A DNA stretch of 64,000 bases, from positions 124,001-188,000 of the forward strand of contig PBYE01000093.1 in the NCBI GenBank assembly GCA_002729495.1. Reading direction: 5' to 3'. Source of the DNA: Chromatiales bacterium. GTDB taxonomy: Bacteria > Pseudomonadota > Gammaproteobacteria > Steroidobacterales > GCA-2729495. The notes below the pieces were generated by a model. The model did not search any database. It had not been told where the DNA came from and saw only the letters and a program-made list of their open reading frames with translations. Shown here in pieces: positions 34,212-43,380 of this stretch. Numbering within the stretch: the stretch's first letter is position 1; every line of letters begins with the position of its first letter. Made by a program: the position numbers and the translations under genes.

Positions 34212-35414
34212 TTAAACACTAACGGGCTGCAGAGCATAGCCGCGCAGTCTGGACGAAAACTCTTCCAGCGAACGGATACCACTTGATTCTGCTTCGGCAC
34301 ACCATTCTTTCAGTTCAGCGACAAGGCGCTCATTACTAACATTTGCCTCTTCCCAGATCTGAATCAGTTTCTCGCGCAGTTCATACACGGTCTTCAGCGT
34401 TTGATTGTTCTCCAGCACGCGAGCAAGCTGGGTGCGCGCAGCTTCATCAAGCCAGTCCGGTCGCCGGATGAGCAGCTTGCGGGCTTTGGCAAGCAATTCA
34501 TTGCCCTTATCGGCCAGCCGTACCTTTTTGAACTCCGGCAGGGTTACGTCACTCGTATAGGCATGCAGCACATGCATACGGTTGATCAGTACAGCCTGCA
34601 AGGTCTGCAGATCGACCTGGCGAGCGCTTACCCGCCTGGGCCGGGGTGCGACACGACGAACGTGACAAAGCCCAAGTGTGCGCAGGATGACGATATACAT
34701 CCAGCCTATATCGAACTCCCACCAGCGAACGGAAAACTTCGCCGAAGTCGGGAAGGCATGATGGTTGTTATGCAGTTCCTCGCCACCAACCCAGAAGGCA
34801 ATAGGCATTATGTTGGTCGACTGATCATCACACTCGAAATTGCGATAGCCACTGTAATGGCCCAGGCCGTTAATGACGCCTGCAGCGAATACCGGCATGG
34901 AAATAAGCTGTAAGCCGAGAATAATAATTCCCGGTCCGCCGAACAGAATCAGACAACTGACAACCAGTAATACGATTCCCAGATTCGGGTAACGCCAGTA
35001 AATGTTTCTTTGCATCCAGTCTGCCGGCGTGCCCTTAGAGTACCTTGCAACAGTTTCCTTATTGCGTACTTCTTCCTGGTAAAGCTCGGCGCCTTCCAGA
35101 AGTACTTTACGTAAACCGAAAACTTTCGGGCTATGAGGGTCGCCTTCACGCTCACACAGGGCATGGTGTTTACGGTGCACGGCTACCCATTCATTGGTTT
35201 GCTGGCCGGAATTGGCCCACACCCAAAAGCGGAAAAAGTGGCGCAGGAACGGGTGGAGGTCTATCGCACGATGTGCCTGATCCCGATGCAGGTAGAGGGT
35301 GACGCCCATCATCGAGGTCTGCAGCATGATTAGCGAGGCCGCAACATACTCCCAGAAATCAAGGTTAAGTATTCCGTAGATAAATGTATTCATTAAATAA
35401 AGCACATAATCCAT
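34212..35414 (-). CDS. Membrane fatty-acid desaturase (acyl-CoA delta-9 type)
   Basis: 400 aa. The three histidine boxes of diiron desaturases are intact: HRDQAHRAIDLH near residue 43, HRKHH near 80-84 and HNNHH near 218-222. Transmembrane helices lie before the first box and between the second and third. The C-terminal 130 residues are a charged, helical extension often seen in gammaproteobacterial members. It introduces a cis double bond into saturated acyl chains, which adjusts membrane fluidity. Convergent with rpmBG. Confidence 0.9.
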   Translation of the reverse strand: MDYVLYLMNTFIYGILNLDFWEYVAASLIMLQTSMMGVTLYLHRDQAHRAIDLHPFLRHFFRFWVWANSGQQTNEWVAVHRKHHALCEREGDPHSPKVFGLRKVLLEGAELYQEEVRNKETVARYSKGTPADWMQRNIYWRYPNLGIVLLVVSCLILFGGPGIIILGLQLISMPVFAAGVINGLGHYSGYRNFECDDQSTNIMPIAFWVGGEELHNNHHAFPTSAKFSVRWWEFDIGWMYIVILRTLGLCHVRRVAPRPRRVSARQVDLQTLQAVLINRMHVLHAYTSDVTLPEFKKVRLADKGNELLAKARKLLIRRPDWLDEAARTQLARVLENNQTLKTVYELREKLIQIWEEANVSNERLVAELKEWCAEAESSGIRSLEEFSSRLRGYALQPVSV

Positions 35415-35577
35415 AGCTCATACGCGCGAGGCTATAGCGAAAGGCAGGCCGTCCGGGTAGTCACTGAAACCTGGTTTCATCCGGGAAAGGGTCCGGATGC
35501 CGTAATGCGTTATGTTAAATATACACGGAGCGTACGCTTGCGGCCCCAGGGGCTCTAGGCACTACCATAGGCAACCC

Positions 35578-36393
35578 ATGCCGGAATTACCCGAAGTCGA
35601 AACCACGCGCCGCGGCATTGCGCCCGTGCTTGAAGGCCACCGTATAACCGAACTTATCGTGCGGGAACGCAGGCTGCGCTGGCCGGTACCGATTGATCTG
35701 GAAGAGAACCTGCGTGGCCAGGTTATTCATCACGTTGAACGACGAGCGAAGTACTTATTGCTGAAAACAGCAAACGGCACTGCAATGGTTCACCTTGGAA
35801 TGTCCGGGAGTATGCGAATTGTTGATAAATATTCTGCCCCGGAAGTTCATGATCACTTCGACATCGTTGTCGATGGCGGTGACGTTGTGCGGTTTAACGA
35901 TCCGCGCCGATTCGGCTCCTTGTTGTGGGCAGGTCTCACGCCTGCAGAGCACCCGCTGCTGGCAGAACTCGGACCTGAACCATTCAGCAATGACTTTACG
36001 GGTAAATACCTGTGGCAGTCGGGCCGGGGCCGTAAGGTTGCTATCAAACAGCACGTGATGAATAGCAAAATTGTCGCAGGCGTCGGTAGTATCTACGCCA
36101 ACGAATCGCTGTTTCGCGCAGGGATACATCCAAAGCGTGCGGCAGGCCGCATTGCCTTGCCCCGCATGACGAAACTAGCGGGTGAAATTCACGCGGTGCT
36201 GGCGGAAGCTGTCCGCCAGGGCGGAACTACGTTGCGTGATTATCGCGGCAGCGATGACAAGCCGGGGTACTTCAGACAGAAGCTCTTAGTGTATGGACGT
36301 GCGGGTGAAGCCTGTAAACAGTGTGGCGACCTGATCAGGCACACGGTGCAGGGCCAGCGCGCAACGTATTACTGCAGCACCTGCCAGCGTTAG
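35578..36393 (+). CDS. mutM: Formamidopyrimidine-DNA glycosylase
   Basis: 271 aa from the ATG at 35578, fixed by the invariant mature N-terminus MPELPEVETTRRG (P2 nucleophile, E3). Lys in the MVHLGMSGSMR loop near 60 and a C-terminal zinc finger (CKQC ... CSTC, Cys-x2-Cys-x16-Cys-x2-Cys) are present. Excises 8-oxoguanine and Fapy lesions. A longer reading frame upstream is not supported. Confidence 0.97.
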   Translation: MPELPEVETTRRGIAPVLEGHRITELIVRERRLRWPVPIDLEENLRGQVIHHVERRAKYLLLKTANGTAMVHLGMSGSMRIVDKYSAPEVHDHFDIVVDGGDVVRFNDPRRFGSLLWAGLTPAEHPLLAELGPEPFSNDFTGKYLWQSGRGRKVAIKQHVMNSKIVAGVGSIYANESLFRAGIHPKRAAGRIALPRMTKLAGEIHAVLAEAVRQGGTTLRDYRGSDDKPGYFRQKLLVYGRAGEACKQCGDLIRHTVQGQRATYYCSTCQR

Positions 36394-36416
36394 CCGGGGC
36401 AGCAATGGGCCTGTAG

Positions 36417-38102
36417 TCAGTAAACACGCCCTTCCGCGCGACCGCGCGGATCGGTAGCCGCTTCGACCTTCCCTGAATCAAAGTCCCAGGTCACGACATT
36501 CATGTTGCCGAAAGGTCGCCTGGCAGGCTTAACTGTATGGCCCATGGATTCCAGCGTCACTATCTCGGCTTCGCTGATTGCGCCCGGTTCGTGCCTGATC
36601 TCATCCGGCAGGTACTGATGATGAAAGCGCCTCATGCTGACCATGTCCCACGCGCTGCCACCCTCATACCATTTAAGTGCAGCCTGTAAAACCATCGTAA
36701 TAATGCGGCTACCACCCGGGGTGCCAACAATAGCGATACCGCGATCGGATTCAAGAAAACTTGGTGACATGCTGGACAAAGGTCGCTTGCCCGGCACGAT
36801 CGCGTTCGCGTCATCACCTATCAGTTCGAACTCGTTGGGTACGCCCGGCTTAATTGAAAAATCATCCATCTCGTTGTTCAGTACTATGCCGGTGCCGGGA
36901 GACATGAATCCGGCCCCATACCAGGTATTGACCGTCAGCGTGGCCGCAACCCGGTTTCCGTCTGCATCAATGATCGAAAAATGTGTGGTCTGTGTGCCTT
37001 CACCGCCGTCGGTATCAATTCCGTCCAGCACGGAACTCGGTGTTGCACGATCACCCCGAACTGACACACGCTGACCTGCCATGTAATCCCTGCTAAGCAG
37101 CATGGGCAACGGCATCTCCACGAAGTCGGGATCGCCGAGGTAAATCGCGCGATCCCGGTAGGCGCGCCGCATGGCTTCAACCATGTAGTGTTTCTGCTGT
37201 GCGCCATCCAGTTCGGCAAGCGGGTACGTGGATAATAAATTGAGCATCTGCGTCAGCGCTACCCCGCCCGAAGATGGCGGCGGTGCCGTGACTATGCGTA
37301 AGTTAGAAAATGTTGTGACCGACGGTTCACGTTCAACAACCCGGTAGCTTGCGAGGTCCTCAAGGCTCCAGATGCCCCCCGCCGCACGCACGCCGTCAAC
37401 CAGTAACCGGGCAGTATCGCCTTTATAGAAACCATCAAAGCCACCCTCCGCGAAGCGTCTCAGCGTTGCGGCCAGGTCGGGTTGCACAATCAGGGTGTCT
37501 TCTTTCGGTAGTACACCTTCCGGATAGAACACCGCGGCAAAGGCCGGCGACTGCAGGAGTGTCTGTTTCCGAAACCTAAGGCCCAACAGCGCGCGTGACT
37601 CGATGCGATAGCCGTTTTCGGCAAGCCGTATTGCGGGCTCGAGGAGTCGTTCCAGCGGTAGCCTGCCGTAGTTACCGGCCAGGTGGGCCATGCCGGCCGC
37701 TTCGCCGGGAATACCCGCTGCAAGCGGTCCGTCCATAGACGCGCCGCGAACAGGCTGGCCGTTGTCGTCGAGATACATGTCTCTACTGGCAGCGGCCGGC
37801 GCAACTTCACGCGCGTCAACAAAACGATAATCACCTTCGTCGGCACGATACAAAAGGAAGAATCCACCGCCACCCAGTCCGGATGCGGCTGGTTCGACAA
37901 CCCCCAGTGCAGCCGCAACCGCTACGGCTGCATCGAAGGCGTTGCCGCCCTCTTCCAGCACCTCGTAACCGGCGGCTGTCGCCAACGGGTCGGCGCTCGC
38001 TATCGCAGCCTTCCCCGGCTGCATAGTGCTGCAGGCTGCCGACAAAAACAGGAGTGAAAGTGTGGAGAGCAGACACAGGTAATTACGTGCGAATCGTGTC
38101 AT
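36417..38102 (-). CDS. ggt: Gamma-glutamyltransferase, predicted lipoprotein
   Basis: About 561 aa from the ATG at 38102, just after the coaD stop; a longer start at 38141 would overlap coaD. The signal segment ends in the lipobox SAAC, so it should be lipid-anchored rather than freely periplasmic. Autoprocessing threonine in TQTTHFSIIDADG; oxyanion/substrate residues in PLSSMSPSF and GTPGGSRI are typical. Hydrolyses or transfers the gamma-glutamyl group of glutathione. Precursor length agrees with the family. Confidence 0.93.
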   Translation of the reverse strand: MTRFARNYLCLLSTLSLLFLSAACSTMQPGKAAIASADPLATAAGYEVLEEGGNAFDAAVAVAAALGVVEPAASGLGGGGFFLLYRADEGDYRFVDAREVAPAAASRDMYLDDNGQPVRGASMDGPLAAGIPGEAAGMAHLAGNYGRLPLERLLEPAIRLAENGYRIESRALLGLRFRKQTLLQSPAFAAVFYPEGVLPKEDTLIVQPDLAATLRRFAEGGFDGFYKGDTARLLVDGVRAAGGIWSLEDLASYRVVEREPSVTTFSNLRIVTAPPPSSGGVALTQMLNLLSTYPLAELDGAQQKHYMVEAMRRAYRDRAIYLGDPDFVEMPLPMLLSRDYMAGQRVSVRGDRATPSSVLDGIDTDGGEGTQTTHFSIIDADGNRVAATLTVNTWYGAGFMSPGTGIVLNNEMDDFSIKPGVPNEFELIGDDANAIVPGKRPLSSMSPSFLESDRGIAIVGTPGGSRIITMVLQAALKWYEGGSAWDMVSMRRFHHQYLPDEIRHEPGAISEAEIVTLESMGHTVKPARRPFGNMNVVTWDFDSGKVEAATDPRGRAEGRVY

Positions 38103-38121
38103 GCGCGGTTTTACCCTTGCA

Positions 38122-38604
38122 CTAGTTATCGAAATGCTCACGCAACGCCTGATTCACGACCGGGTGCACGAAACCGGAAACATCGCCACCCATTCTGGCG
38201 ATCTCACGCACCAGCGAAGATGACACGAACATAAACTCCTCGGTAGGCGTCAGGAATACCGTTTCGACGCCAGCTTCCAGGTGCCGGTTCATCATGGCAA
38301 GCTGAAATTCGTATTCGAAGTCACTCGCAGCACGCAAGCCGCGCACGATTACCCCGAGGCCGTTATCGCGCGCAAAGTCAACGGTAAGTCCATCGTAACT
38401 GACTACTTCGATATTCTTCAGATCGGCGAGTGCACTACTGATCAGGTCGATACGTTTTTCAAGATCGAACAAAGGCTGCTTGGACGAACCTGACGCGACG
38501 GCCACGACCACACGGCCGAACACCCCTGCTGCACGCTGCACAATCTCTTCGTGACCCCGGGTTAGAGGATCGAATGTTCCCGGATACATGGCGCCTGTAG
38601 CCAC
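38122..38604 (-). CDS. coaD: Phosphopantetheine adenylyltransferase
   Basis: 160 aa. Nucleotidyltransferase motif GTFDPLTRGHEEI (TxGH) near residue 9, RGLRAASDFEYEFQ near 88 and SSSLVREIA near 128. Penultimate step of coenzyme A synthesis. The rsmD-coaD order is standard in gammaproteobacteria; 12-base gap. Confidence 0.97.
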   Translation of the reverse strand: MATGAMYPGTFDPLTRGHEEIVQRAAGVFGRVVVAVASGSSKQPLFDLEKRIDLISSALADLKNIEVVSYDGLTVDFARDNGLGVIVRGLRAASDFEYEFQLAMMNRHLEAGVETVFLTPTEEFMFVSSSLVREIARMGGDVSGFVHPVVNQALREHFDN

Positions 38605-38616
38605 ATTAAGCTCCTT

Positions 38617-39189
38617 TTATTCACCGCTTTCAGCCAACGCAAAGCGAACCTGTCCCGCGGTTTGTTCTTTTTTAACGGTCCAGCCCGCCGGCAGCTCAGG
38701 CAACGGTGTCTTGCGATGCATTTCCATATATATAAGAGCGGATGCACTGAGGCCGCCCGAGCTTTCCAGCAGTGTACACAAATTGGCCAAATCCGGGCCC
38801 TGAAACGGAGGATCCAGAAACACGATATCAAAGGGGCCCAGGTTGCCGTAGTGGAGCTGCAGCGCGTCTGCCTTGCGCAGTTCACCGGTGATCCCGAACT
38901 CTTCCAGCCGAATTCCAAGCTGCTTGGCCGCCTGCCTGTCCTGCTCCACAAAGGTTATGTACCCGGCTCCACGTGACCAGGCTTCAATGCCCAGCGCACC
39001 GGTTCCGGCAAACATGTCCAGACAGCTCGTATCCTGCAAATCGGCCTGTAGCCAGTTGAACACCGTCTCGCGCACACGATCCGGCGTAGGCCTGATACTG
39101 TCTGACTCGACAGGAATGCGCCGGCCCCTGGCTCGCCCGGCAATTATGCGGACAGCGGCGGGACGGCCAGGTTTTCGTGTTTTCGCCAT
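38617..39189 (-). CDS. rsmD: 16S rRNA (guanine-966-N2)-methyltransferase
   Basis: 190 aa. GRARGRRI near the N-terminus, SAM-binding DMFAGTGALGIEAWSRGA near 58-75, and catalytic DPPF in FLDPPF near 124. Methylates G966 of 16S rRNA. Divergent from ftsY, as in E. coli. Confidence 0.96.
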   Translation of the reverse strand: MAKTRKPGRPAAVRIIAGRARGRRIPVESDSIRPTPDRVRETVFNWLQADLQDTSCLDMFAGTGALGIEAWSRGAGYITFVEQDRQAAKQLGIRLEEFGITGELRKADALQLHYGNLGPFDIVFLDPPFQGPDLANLCTLLESSGGLSASALIYMEMHRKTPLPELPAGWTVKKEQTAGQVRFALAESGE

Positions 39190-39285
39190 TAATGCTGATA
39201 CTCCGAACCGCCAAGCATAGCCGAGGTACAGCCTTCTTTGCCTGAGGATTCTTTGCTCCTGACTAATTCGTTAACATGCGCGCTC

Positions 39286-40248
39286 ATGGGTAAGCCTGCC
39301 GACAAACAAACACCTGATAAACGCCCGGGCTTTTTTGCCCGTCTAAAACAACGGCTCAACAAGGGCGAGGGGCTGGGCCTGCGCTCCCTCAACTGGATGT
39401 CGGGCCGCGGGCTTGATGCCGAACTTGAGGAGGAACTTTCGGACCGGCTGCTCCTGGCCGACGTCGGTGTAGAAACTACCACTCGTATTCTCGAAGGTCT
39501 GCGTACGCGCGGTGCGTGTGAGGGTGGGGAACTTCAGAATGCCCTCCGCGAGGAATTGCTCGCCATACTCGAACCATGTACCGTTCCGCTGGATATTTCT
39601 GCCGAACATAAGCCTTTTGTCATCCTGATGGTTGGTGTTAACGGGTCGGGTAAAACCACCACCATAGGCAAACTTGCACACCGTTTTAAAGGAGAAGGCC
39701 GGTCCGTATTGCTCGCGGCTGGCGACACTTACAGGGCGGCGGCAACTGAGCAACTACAGGCCTGGGGGCAACGTAATGATGTTCCGGTTGTGAGCCAGGC
39801 GCCGGGCGCGGACCCGGCCGCCGTAGTTTATGATGCGCTCGAAGCAGCACAGGCACGGCAAACAGATATCGTACTGGCCGATACCGCAGGTCGCCTGCAG
39901 AATCAGGAAGGGTTAATGCGCGAGCTGCAAAAAGTAGCCAGGGTAGCAGGTCGCCTCGATGAAACATCACCGCACGAAAAGATGCTCATACTGGATGCCG
40001 GCCTGGGACAGAACGCAATGGTTCAGGCCGAGCAATTTGATGCAGCCATAGGTTTGACAGGTATTACCATGACCAAACTCGATGGCGGTGGACGCGGCGG
40101 TATTCTGCTGGCTATTGCCAACAAATTGAATATTCCGTTCCGGTTTATTGGTATGGGTGAACAGGCTGACGATATGGCACCATTCGATGCACACCGTTTT
40201 GTTGATGCATTGCTGGACTTTGGTGACGAGGGACAGCTACGCGAATGA
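39286..40248 (+). CDS. ftsY: Signal recognition particle receptor FtsY
   Basis: 320 aa from the ATG at 39286 (MGKPADKQ); an upstream TTG-started frame is less likely. NG domain: G1 GVNGSGKTTTIGKLA near 117, DTAGRLQNQ near 203 and TKLDGGGRGG near 262 (usual form TKLDGTAKGG, so this motif is slightly divergent). It lacks the long acidic A domain of E. coli FtsY, as many gammaproteobacteria do. Docks SRP-ribosome complexes at the membrane. Overlaps ftsE by four bases (ATGA). Confidence 0.95.
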   Translation: MGKPADKQTPDKRPGFFARLKQRLNKGEGLGLRSLNWMSGRGLDAELEEELSDRLLLADVGVETTTRILEGLRTRGACEGGELQNALREELLAILEPCTVPLDISAEHKPFVILMVGVNGSGKTTTIGKLAHRFKGEGRSVLLAAGDTYRAAATEQLQAWGQRNDVPVVSQAPGADPAAVVYDALEAAQARQTDIVLADTAGRLQNQEGLMRELQKVARVAGRLDETSPHEKMLILDAGLGQNAMVQAEQFDAAIGLTGITMTKLDGGGRGGILLAIANKLNIPFRFIGMGEQADDMAPFDAHRFVDALLDFGDEGQLRE

Positions 40249-40922
40249 TCCGCTTCGATAACGTCAGCAAACGATACGACGGTGGCGGCGATGCCCTGAG
40301 TAACCTGTCGTTCGAAATCGATCGCGGCGAAATGGCATTTCTCACCGGCGCATCGGGAGCCGGAAAAAGCACTTTACTTCGACTTATCGCACTTATCGAA
40401 AGACCAACCCGCGGGCAGGTTGTCGTAGACGGTCAGAATATCGGACGGCTGTCAAAACGCCAGGTACCGCCGCACCGGCGCAAGCTTGGCATCGTTTTCC
40501 AGGACAACAAACTATTACCGGATCGCACGACCTTCGATAATGTAGCGCTGCCGCTGATCATCGCCGGCGTAGGAGACCGGGAGATCCCCCGCCGCGTGCG
40601 GGCTGCACTCGACCAGGTCGGATTGCTAAAAAAGGAAAACAAACCACCGCGGACCCTGTCAACCGGTGAACAGCAGCGCGTAGGTATAGCAAGGGCTGTC
40701 GTCACGCGGCCGCGCCTGCTGATTGCAGACGAACCGACCGGCAACCTCGATCCCTGGTTATCGCTGGAAATCATGAAACTGTTCGGACGCTTCAACGAGA
40801 TCGGGGTAACAATGATGATTGCCACGCACGACCTGGCGCTCCTGGACAGGCTGAACGGACGACGCCTGCAGCTCGACAACGGTGTCCTGGTCGAACCCGA
40901 CGATGAAGCGCTGGTGTTCTGA
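40245..40922 (+). CDS. ftsE: Cell-division ABC transporter ATP-binding protein FtsE
   Basis: 225 aa. Walker A GASGAGKST near residue 37, signature LSTGEQQRV near 137 (usual LSGGEQQRV), Walker B LLIADEPTG near 158 and the switch histidine in ATHD. With FtsX it controls septal peptidoglycan hydrolases through EnvC-type activators. Overlaps ftsY (ATGA) and is followed by ftsX after one base. Confidence 0.96.
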   Translation: MIRFDNVSKRYDGGGDALSNLSFEIDRGEMAFLTGASGAGKSTLLRLIALIERPTRGQVVVDGQNIGRLSKRQVPPHRRKLGIVFQDNKLLPDRTTFDNVALPLIIAGVGDREIPRRVRAALDQVGLLKKENKPPRTLSTGEQQRVGIARAVVTRPRLLIADEPTGNLDPWLSLEIMKLFGRFNEIGVTMMIATHDLALLDRLNGRRLQLDNGVLVEPDDEALVF

Positions 40923-40923
40923 C

Positions 40924-41868
40924 ATGGCGCGTAACAACCCAGGTTTTATTGGCAGAGCCCGGCGCTGGTACAGGTTGCATATACTGAATAGTGCCGCAAC
41001 GTTGCGCGAACTCGGCAGTCAGCCGATTGCAACGGGCCTGACTGTTACGGTTATTGGTATCGCCCTTGCGTTACCGGCATCTCTAAACATACTCGTGCAA
41101 AACGGTCGTAACCTTGCCGGCGGCTGGGAAAGCGTTCGTGATTTTTCGATCTACATGGAACCGGGTACCGCATTAACCAGCGCTCAATCACTGGCGGATG
41201 AGCTGGAAGAAATGGAGGCCATCCAATCAGTCAGCGTTACCCCCGCGGATACCGCGTTGGAAGATTTTCGTGAGTCATCAGGGCTCGGCGAAGCACTCGA
41301 CTCTCTCGGCAGTAACCCTTTACCGCATACACTCGTCGTCAGGCCCGGTGATTCGGCAGGCGCTGACGAGCTACAAGATATCGAAACGCAGATATCAGAA
41401 AATGATGACGTAGACATGGTAAAGATCGATACGGCGTGGGTAGAGCGGCTAAATGCCATTCTCGATTTCTTGCGGCGGATAGTGCTGATGGCATCCCTGC
41501 TATTAATTGCGGCGGTGGTAATTATTGTGGGCAATACCATACGCCTCGACATACAGAACCACCGTGATGAGATTGAAGTACTCAAACTTCTCGGAGCCAG
41601 TGACGGCTTTGTGCGACGTCCTTTTCTTTACGTTGGGTTGTGGTACGGACTGATCGGCAGTTGTATCGCATTACTGGTCCTGTTCATGGGCGGATGGATA
41701 CTGTCAGGACCGTTACAGCGCCTGATCGGCCTGTACAGCACGGAAATAAACCTGCTGGGTATGGACTGGGCCACCGCGCTGGCCGTTTTCGGCGGCGGGA
41801 TTCTCTCCGGCTGGGGCGGCGCCTGGACGGCCGTGGCACGCCATCTTTCTGCAATACAGCCAAAATAG
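40924..41868 (+). CDS. ftsX: Cell-division membrane protein FtsX
   Basis: 314 aa from the ATG at 40924, directly after the ftsE stop. Topology as expected: a cytoplasmic N-terminus, one helix near 40, a periplasmic domain of about 110 residues, then three more helices. The segment IRLDIQNHRDEIEVLKLLGAS between helices 2 and 3 is the FtsX/FtsE coupling region. Last gene before the rpoH control region. Confidence 0.95.
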   Translation: MARNNPGFIGRARRWYRLHILNSAATLRELGSQPIATGLTVTVIGIALALPASLNILVQNGRNLAGGWESVRDFSIYMEPGTALTSAQSLADELEEMEAIQSVSVTPADTALEDFRESSGLGEALDSLGSNPLPHTLVVRPGDSAGADELQDIETQISENDDVDMVKIDTAWVERLNAILDFLRRIVLMASLLLIAAVVIIVGNTIRLDIQNHRDEIEVLKLLGASDGFVRRPFLYVGLWYGLIGSCIALLVLFMGGWILSGPLQRLIGLYSTEINLLGMDWATALAVFGGGILSGWGGAWTAVARHLSAIQPK

Positions 41869-41933
41869 GTCTATACCTAACTTACTGATAATAAATATTT
41901 TTTTTAAGATTCTGCCGGGAACCAATGTACTCG

Positions 41934-41960
41934 TTAGCACTCTAAAACCGAGAGTGCTAA
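41934..41960 (+). promoter_or_regulatory. Perfect CIRCE operator (HrcA site) upstream of rpoH
   Basis: TTAGCACTC (41934-41942), a 9-base spacer, then GAGTGCTAA (41952-41960): an exact match to the CIRCE inverted repeat bound by the heat-shock repressor HrcA. It ends 28 bases before the rpoH ATG, so it would overlap the transcript start or 5' leader. It implies that sigma-32 synthesis is repressed by HrcA, which links the two heat-shock systems. The site itself is certain from sequence; the regulation is inferred. Confidence 0.93.
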
Positions 41961-41988
41961 AATCGTGAAACTGCGGGAGGAATCATTT

Positions 41989-42855
41989 ATGAGTCAAGTA
42001 CTGGCAATCAGCAATCAGGACCTGATCCTTTCGGGTCCTACCGGCAGCCTGGAAAGTTATATCCAGGCCGTTAATGCCGTGCCCGTGCTGAGCAAGGAAC
42101 AGGAACAGGTACTTGCCCGCCGGCTCGTCGATGATGAAGATCTCGATGCGGCGCGCCTGCTTGTGATGTCGCAACTTCGCTTCGTCGTGCACATTGCCCG
42201 TGGTTATACCGGTTACGGACTGCCGCTTGGCGACCTCATCCAGGAAGGCAATATTGGCCTGATGAAAGCTGTCAAACGCTTCGATCCGGATGTTGGCGTG
42301 CGACTGGTATCCTTTGCAGTGCACTGGATCCGTGCAGAAATACATGAATTCGTATTGAAAAACTGGAAGCTGGTCAAGGTCGCAACAACCAAGGCGCAGC
42401 GCAAACTGTTTTTTAACCTCCGGAAGGCCAAAAAACGACTTGGCTGGTTGTCCGCAGAAGAAACCAAAGCGGTAGCCGAGGATCTGGGTGTAAGCGAACG
42501 TGAAGTCAGCGAGATGGAACAAAGGCTGTATTCACATGATGTTGCGTTCGATCCGACACCGGGTGACGACGAAGAAAAGCCCTATGCGCCGGCGCTGTAT
42601 CTGCCCAACCCCGAACCCGATCCTGCTGCAGAGCTCGAAGCGGACGACTGGAACAGTCAGGCAGGAGACGCACTCGTTGAAGCGCTGGAAGGGCTGGATG
42701 AGCGCAGCCGCGATATTCTTGAACTTCGCTGGTTGGCAGAAAAGAAAACCACGTTGCATGACCTGGCAGACAAGTACGGTGTGTCGGCTGAACGCATTCG
42801 CCAGATTGAGAATAACGCGATACGCAAACTCAGGACGGTGATGGTACCTGCCTGA
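41989..42855 (+). CDS. rpoH: RNA polymerase heat-shock sigma factor RpoH (sigma-32)
   Basis: 288 aa from the ATG at 41989, with the strong site GGGAGG upstream. Region 2 contains [26 protein letters not shown] and [16 protein letters not shown]; the RpoH box [15 protein letters not shown] (near residue 132) that separates RpoH from other sigma factors is present. Region 4.2 ends [14 protein letters not shown]. Controlled by the CIRCE element directly upstream in addition to whatever post-transcriptional control exists. ftsYEX-rpoH order is standard. Confidence 0.97.
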   Translation: MSQVLAISNQDLILSGPTGSLESYIQAVNAVPVLSKEQEQVLARRLVDDEDLDAARLLVMSQLRFVVHIARGYTGYGLPLGDLIQEGNIGLMKAVKRFDPDVGVRLVSFAVHWIRAEIHEFVLKNWKLVKVATTKAQRKLFFNLRKAKKRLGWLSAEETKAVAEDLGVSEREVSEMEQRLYSHDVAFDPTPGDDEEKPYAPALYLPNPEPDPAAELEADDWNSQAGDALVEALEGLDERSRDILELRWLAEKKTTLHDLADKYGVSAERIRQIENNAIRKLRTVMVPA

Positions 42856-42873
42856 GGTTAGAATTTTTATAGC

Positions 42874-42903
42874 AAAAAGCCCCGCGTTGCGGGGCTTTTT
42901 TTT
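42874..42903 (+). terminator. Rho-independent terminator after rpoH
   Basis: A 12-bp stem AAAAAGCCCCGC/GCGGGGCTTTTT with the 3-base loop GTT, then further T. Starts 19 bases after the rpoH stop; also works in reverse for the pseudogene to the right. Confidence 0.93.
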
Positions 42904-42923
42904 GTTTGGCCAAATACCTTAAT

Positions 42924-43189
42924 TTATGCAGTAATCGGCACGATGGTTATTTCCACGCGGCGGTTCTGTTGTCGACCTCCGGCGGTTGCATTCGACACAA
43001 TTGGCCGAGACTCGCCTGCCCCGACCGATATCATTCTGTCGATTCGTACCTGCTGTTGGCCGAGGTAGGTAACTACACTCGAAGCACGTTGCTGGCTTTT
43101 TCCTCGCGGGTGTAGGGATCGATCGTTGTGCATGCTGCCACGATCAGGGTCAGGCAGGTCGCTATTTTATAGTTCGGTTGTATGCTCAC
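42924..43189 (-). pseudogene. OmpA-family lipoprotein (YiaD-like) with internal deletion and frameshift
   Basis: On the minus strand, GTG at 43189 begins a lipoprotein: signal segment, lipobox ending ...VAAC, then TTIDPYTREEKAS, typical of YiaD-type OmpA-family lipoproteins. That frame meets a stop after VLRV. In a different frame the end of an OmpA C-terminal domain continues: QQRASSVVTYLGQQQVRIDR, ISVGAGESRPIVSN, GRQQNRRVEI, to the TAA at 42924-42926. An intact gene would have roughly 130-150 more residues between these parts (glycine-zipper linker and the beginning of the OmpA domain). The junction lies near 43085-43115, where both frames read through the same bases. The result is a clear deletion-derived pseudogene. 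Confidence 0.82.
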
Positions 43190-43380
43190 GCTGTTTTCTC
43201 CTTGGTAACCGCACCGGCATCCCCCGTAGTTTAACGAGTAAGGTCAGGGGAGGTCGAACCGCGGCTCGCGGCAAACCTTCATTTACTGAAAAATGTGACG
43301 AATTGAGGCAAAAACGGCTGTGGATGGGTGACTGAGTCGCTATAATCTCGCGCCCCTTAGCCCTGATCCAGATTGAAAAT

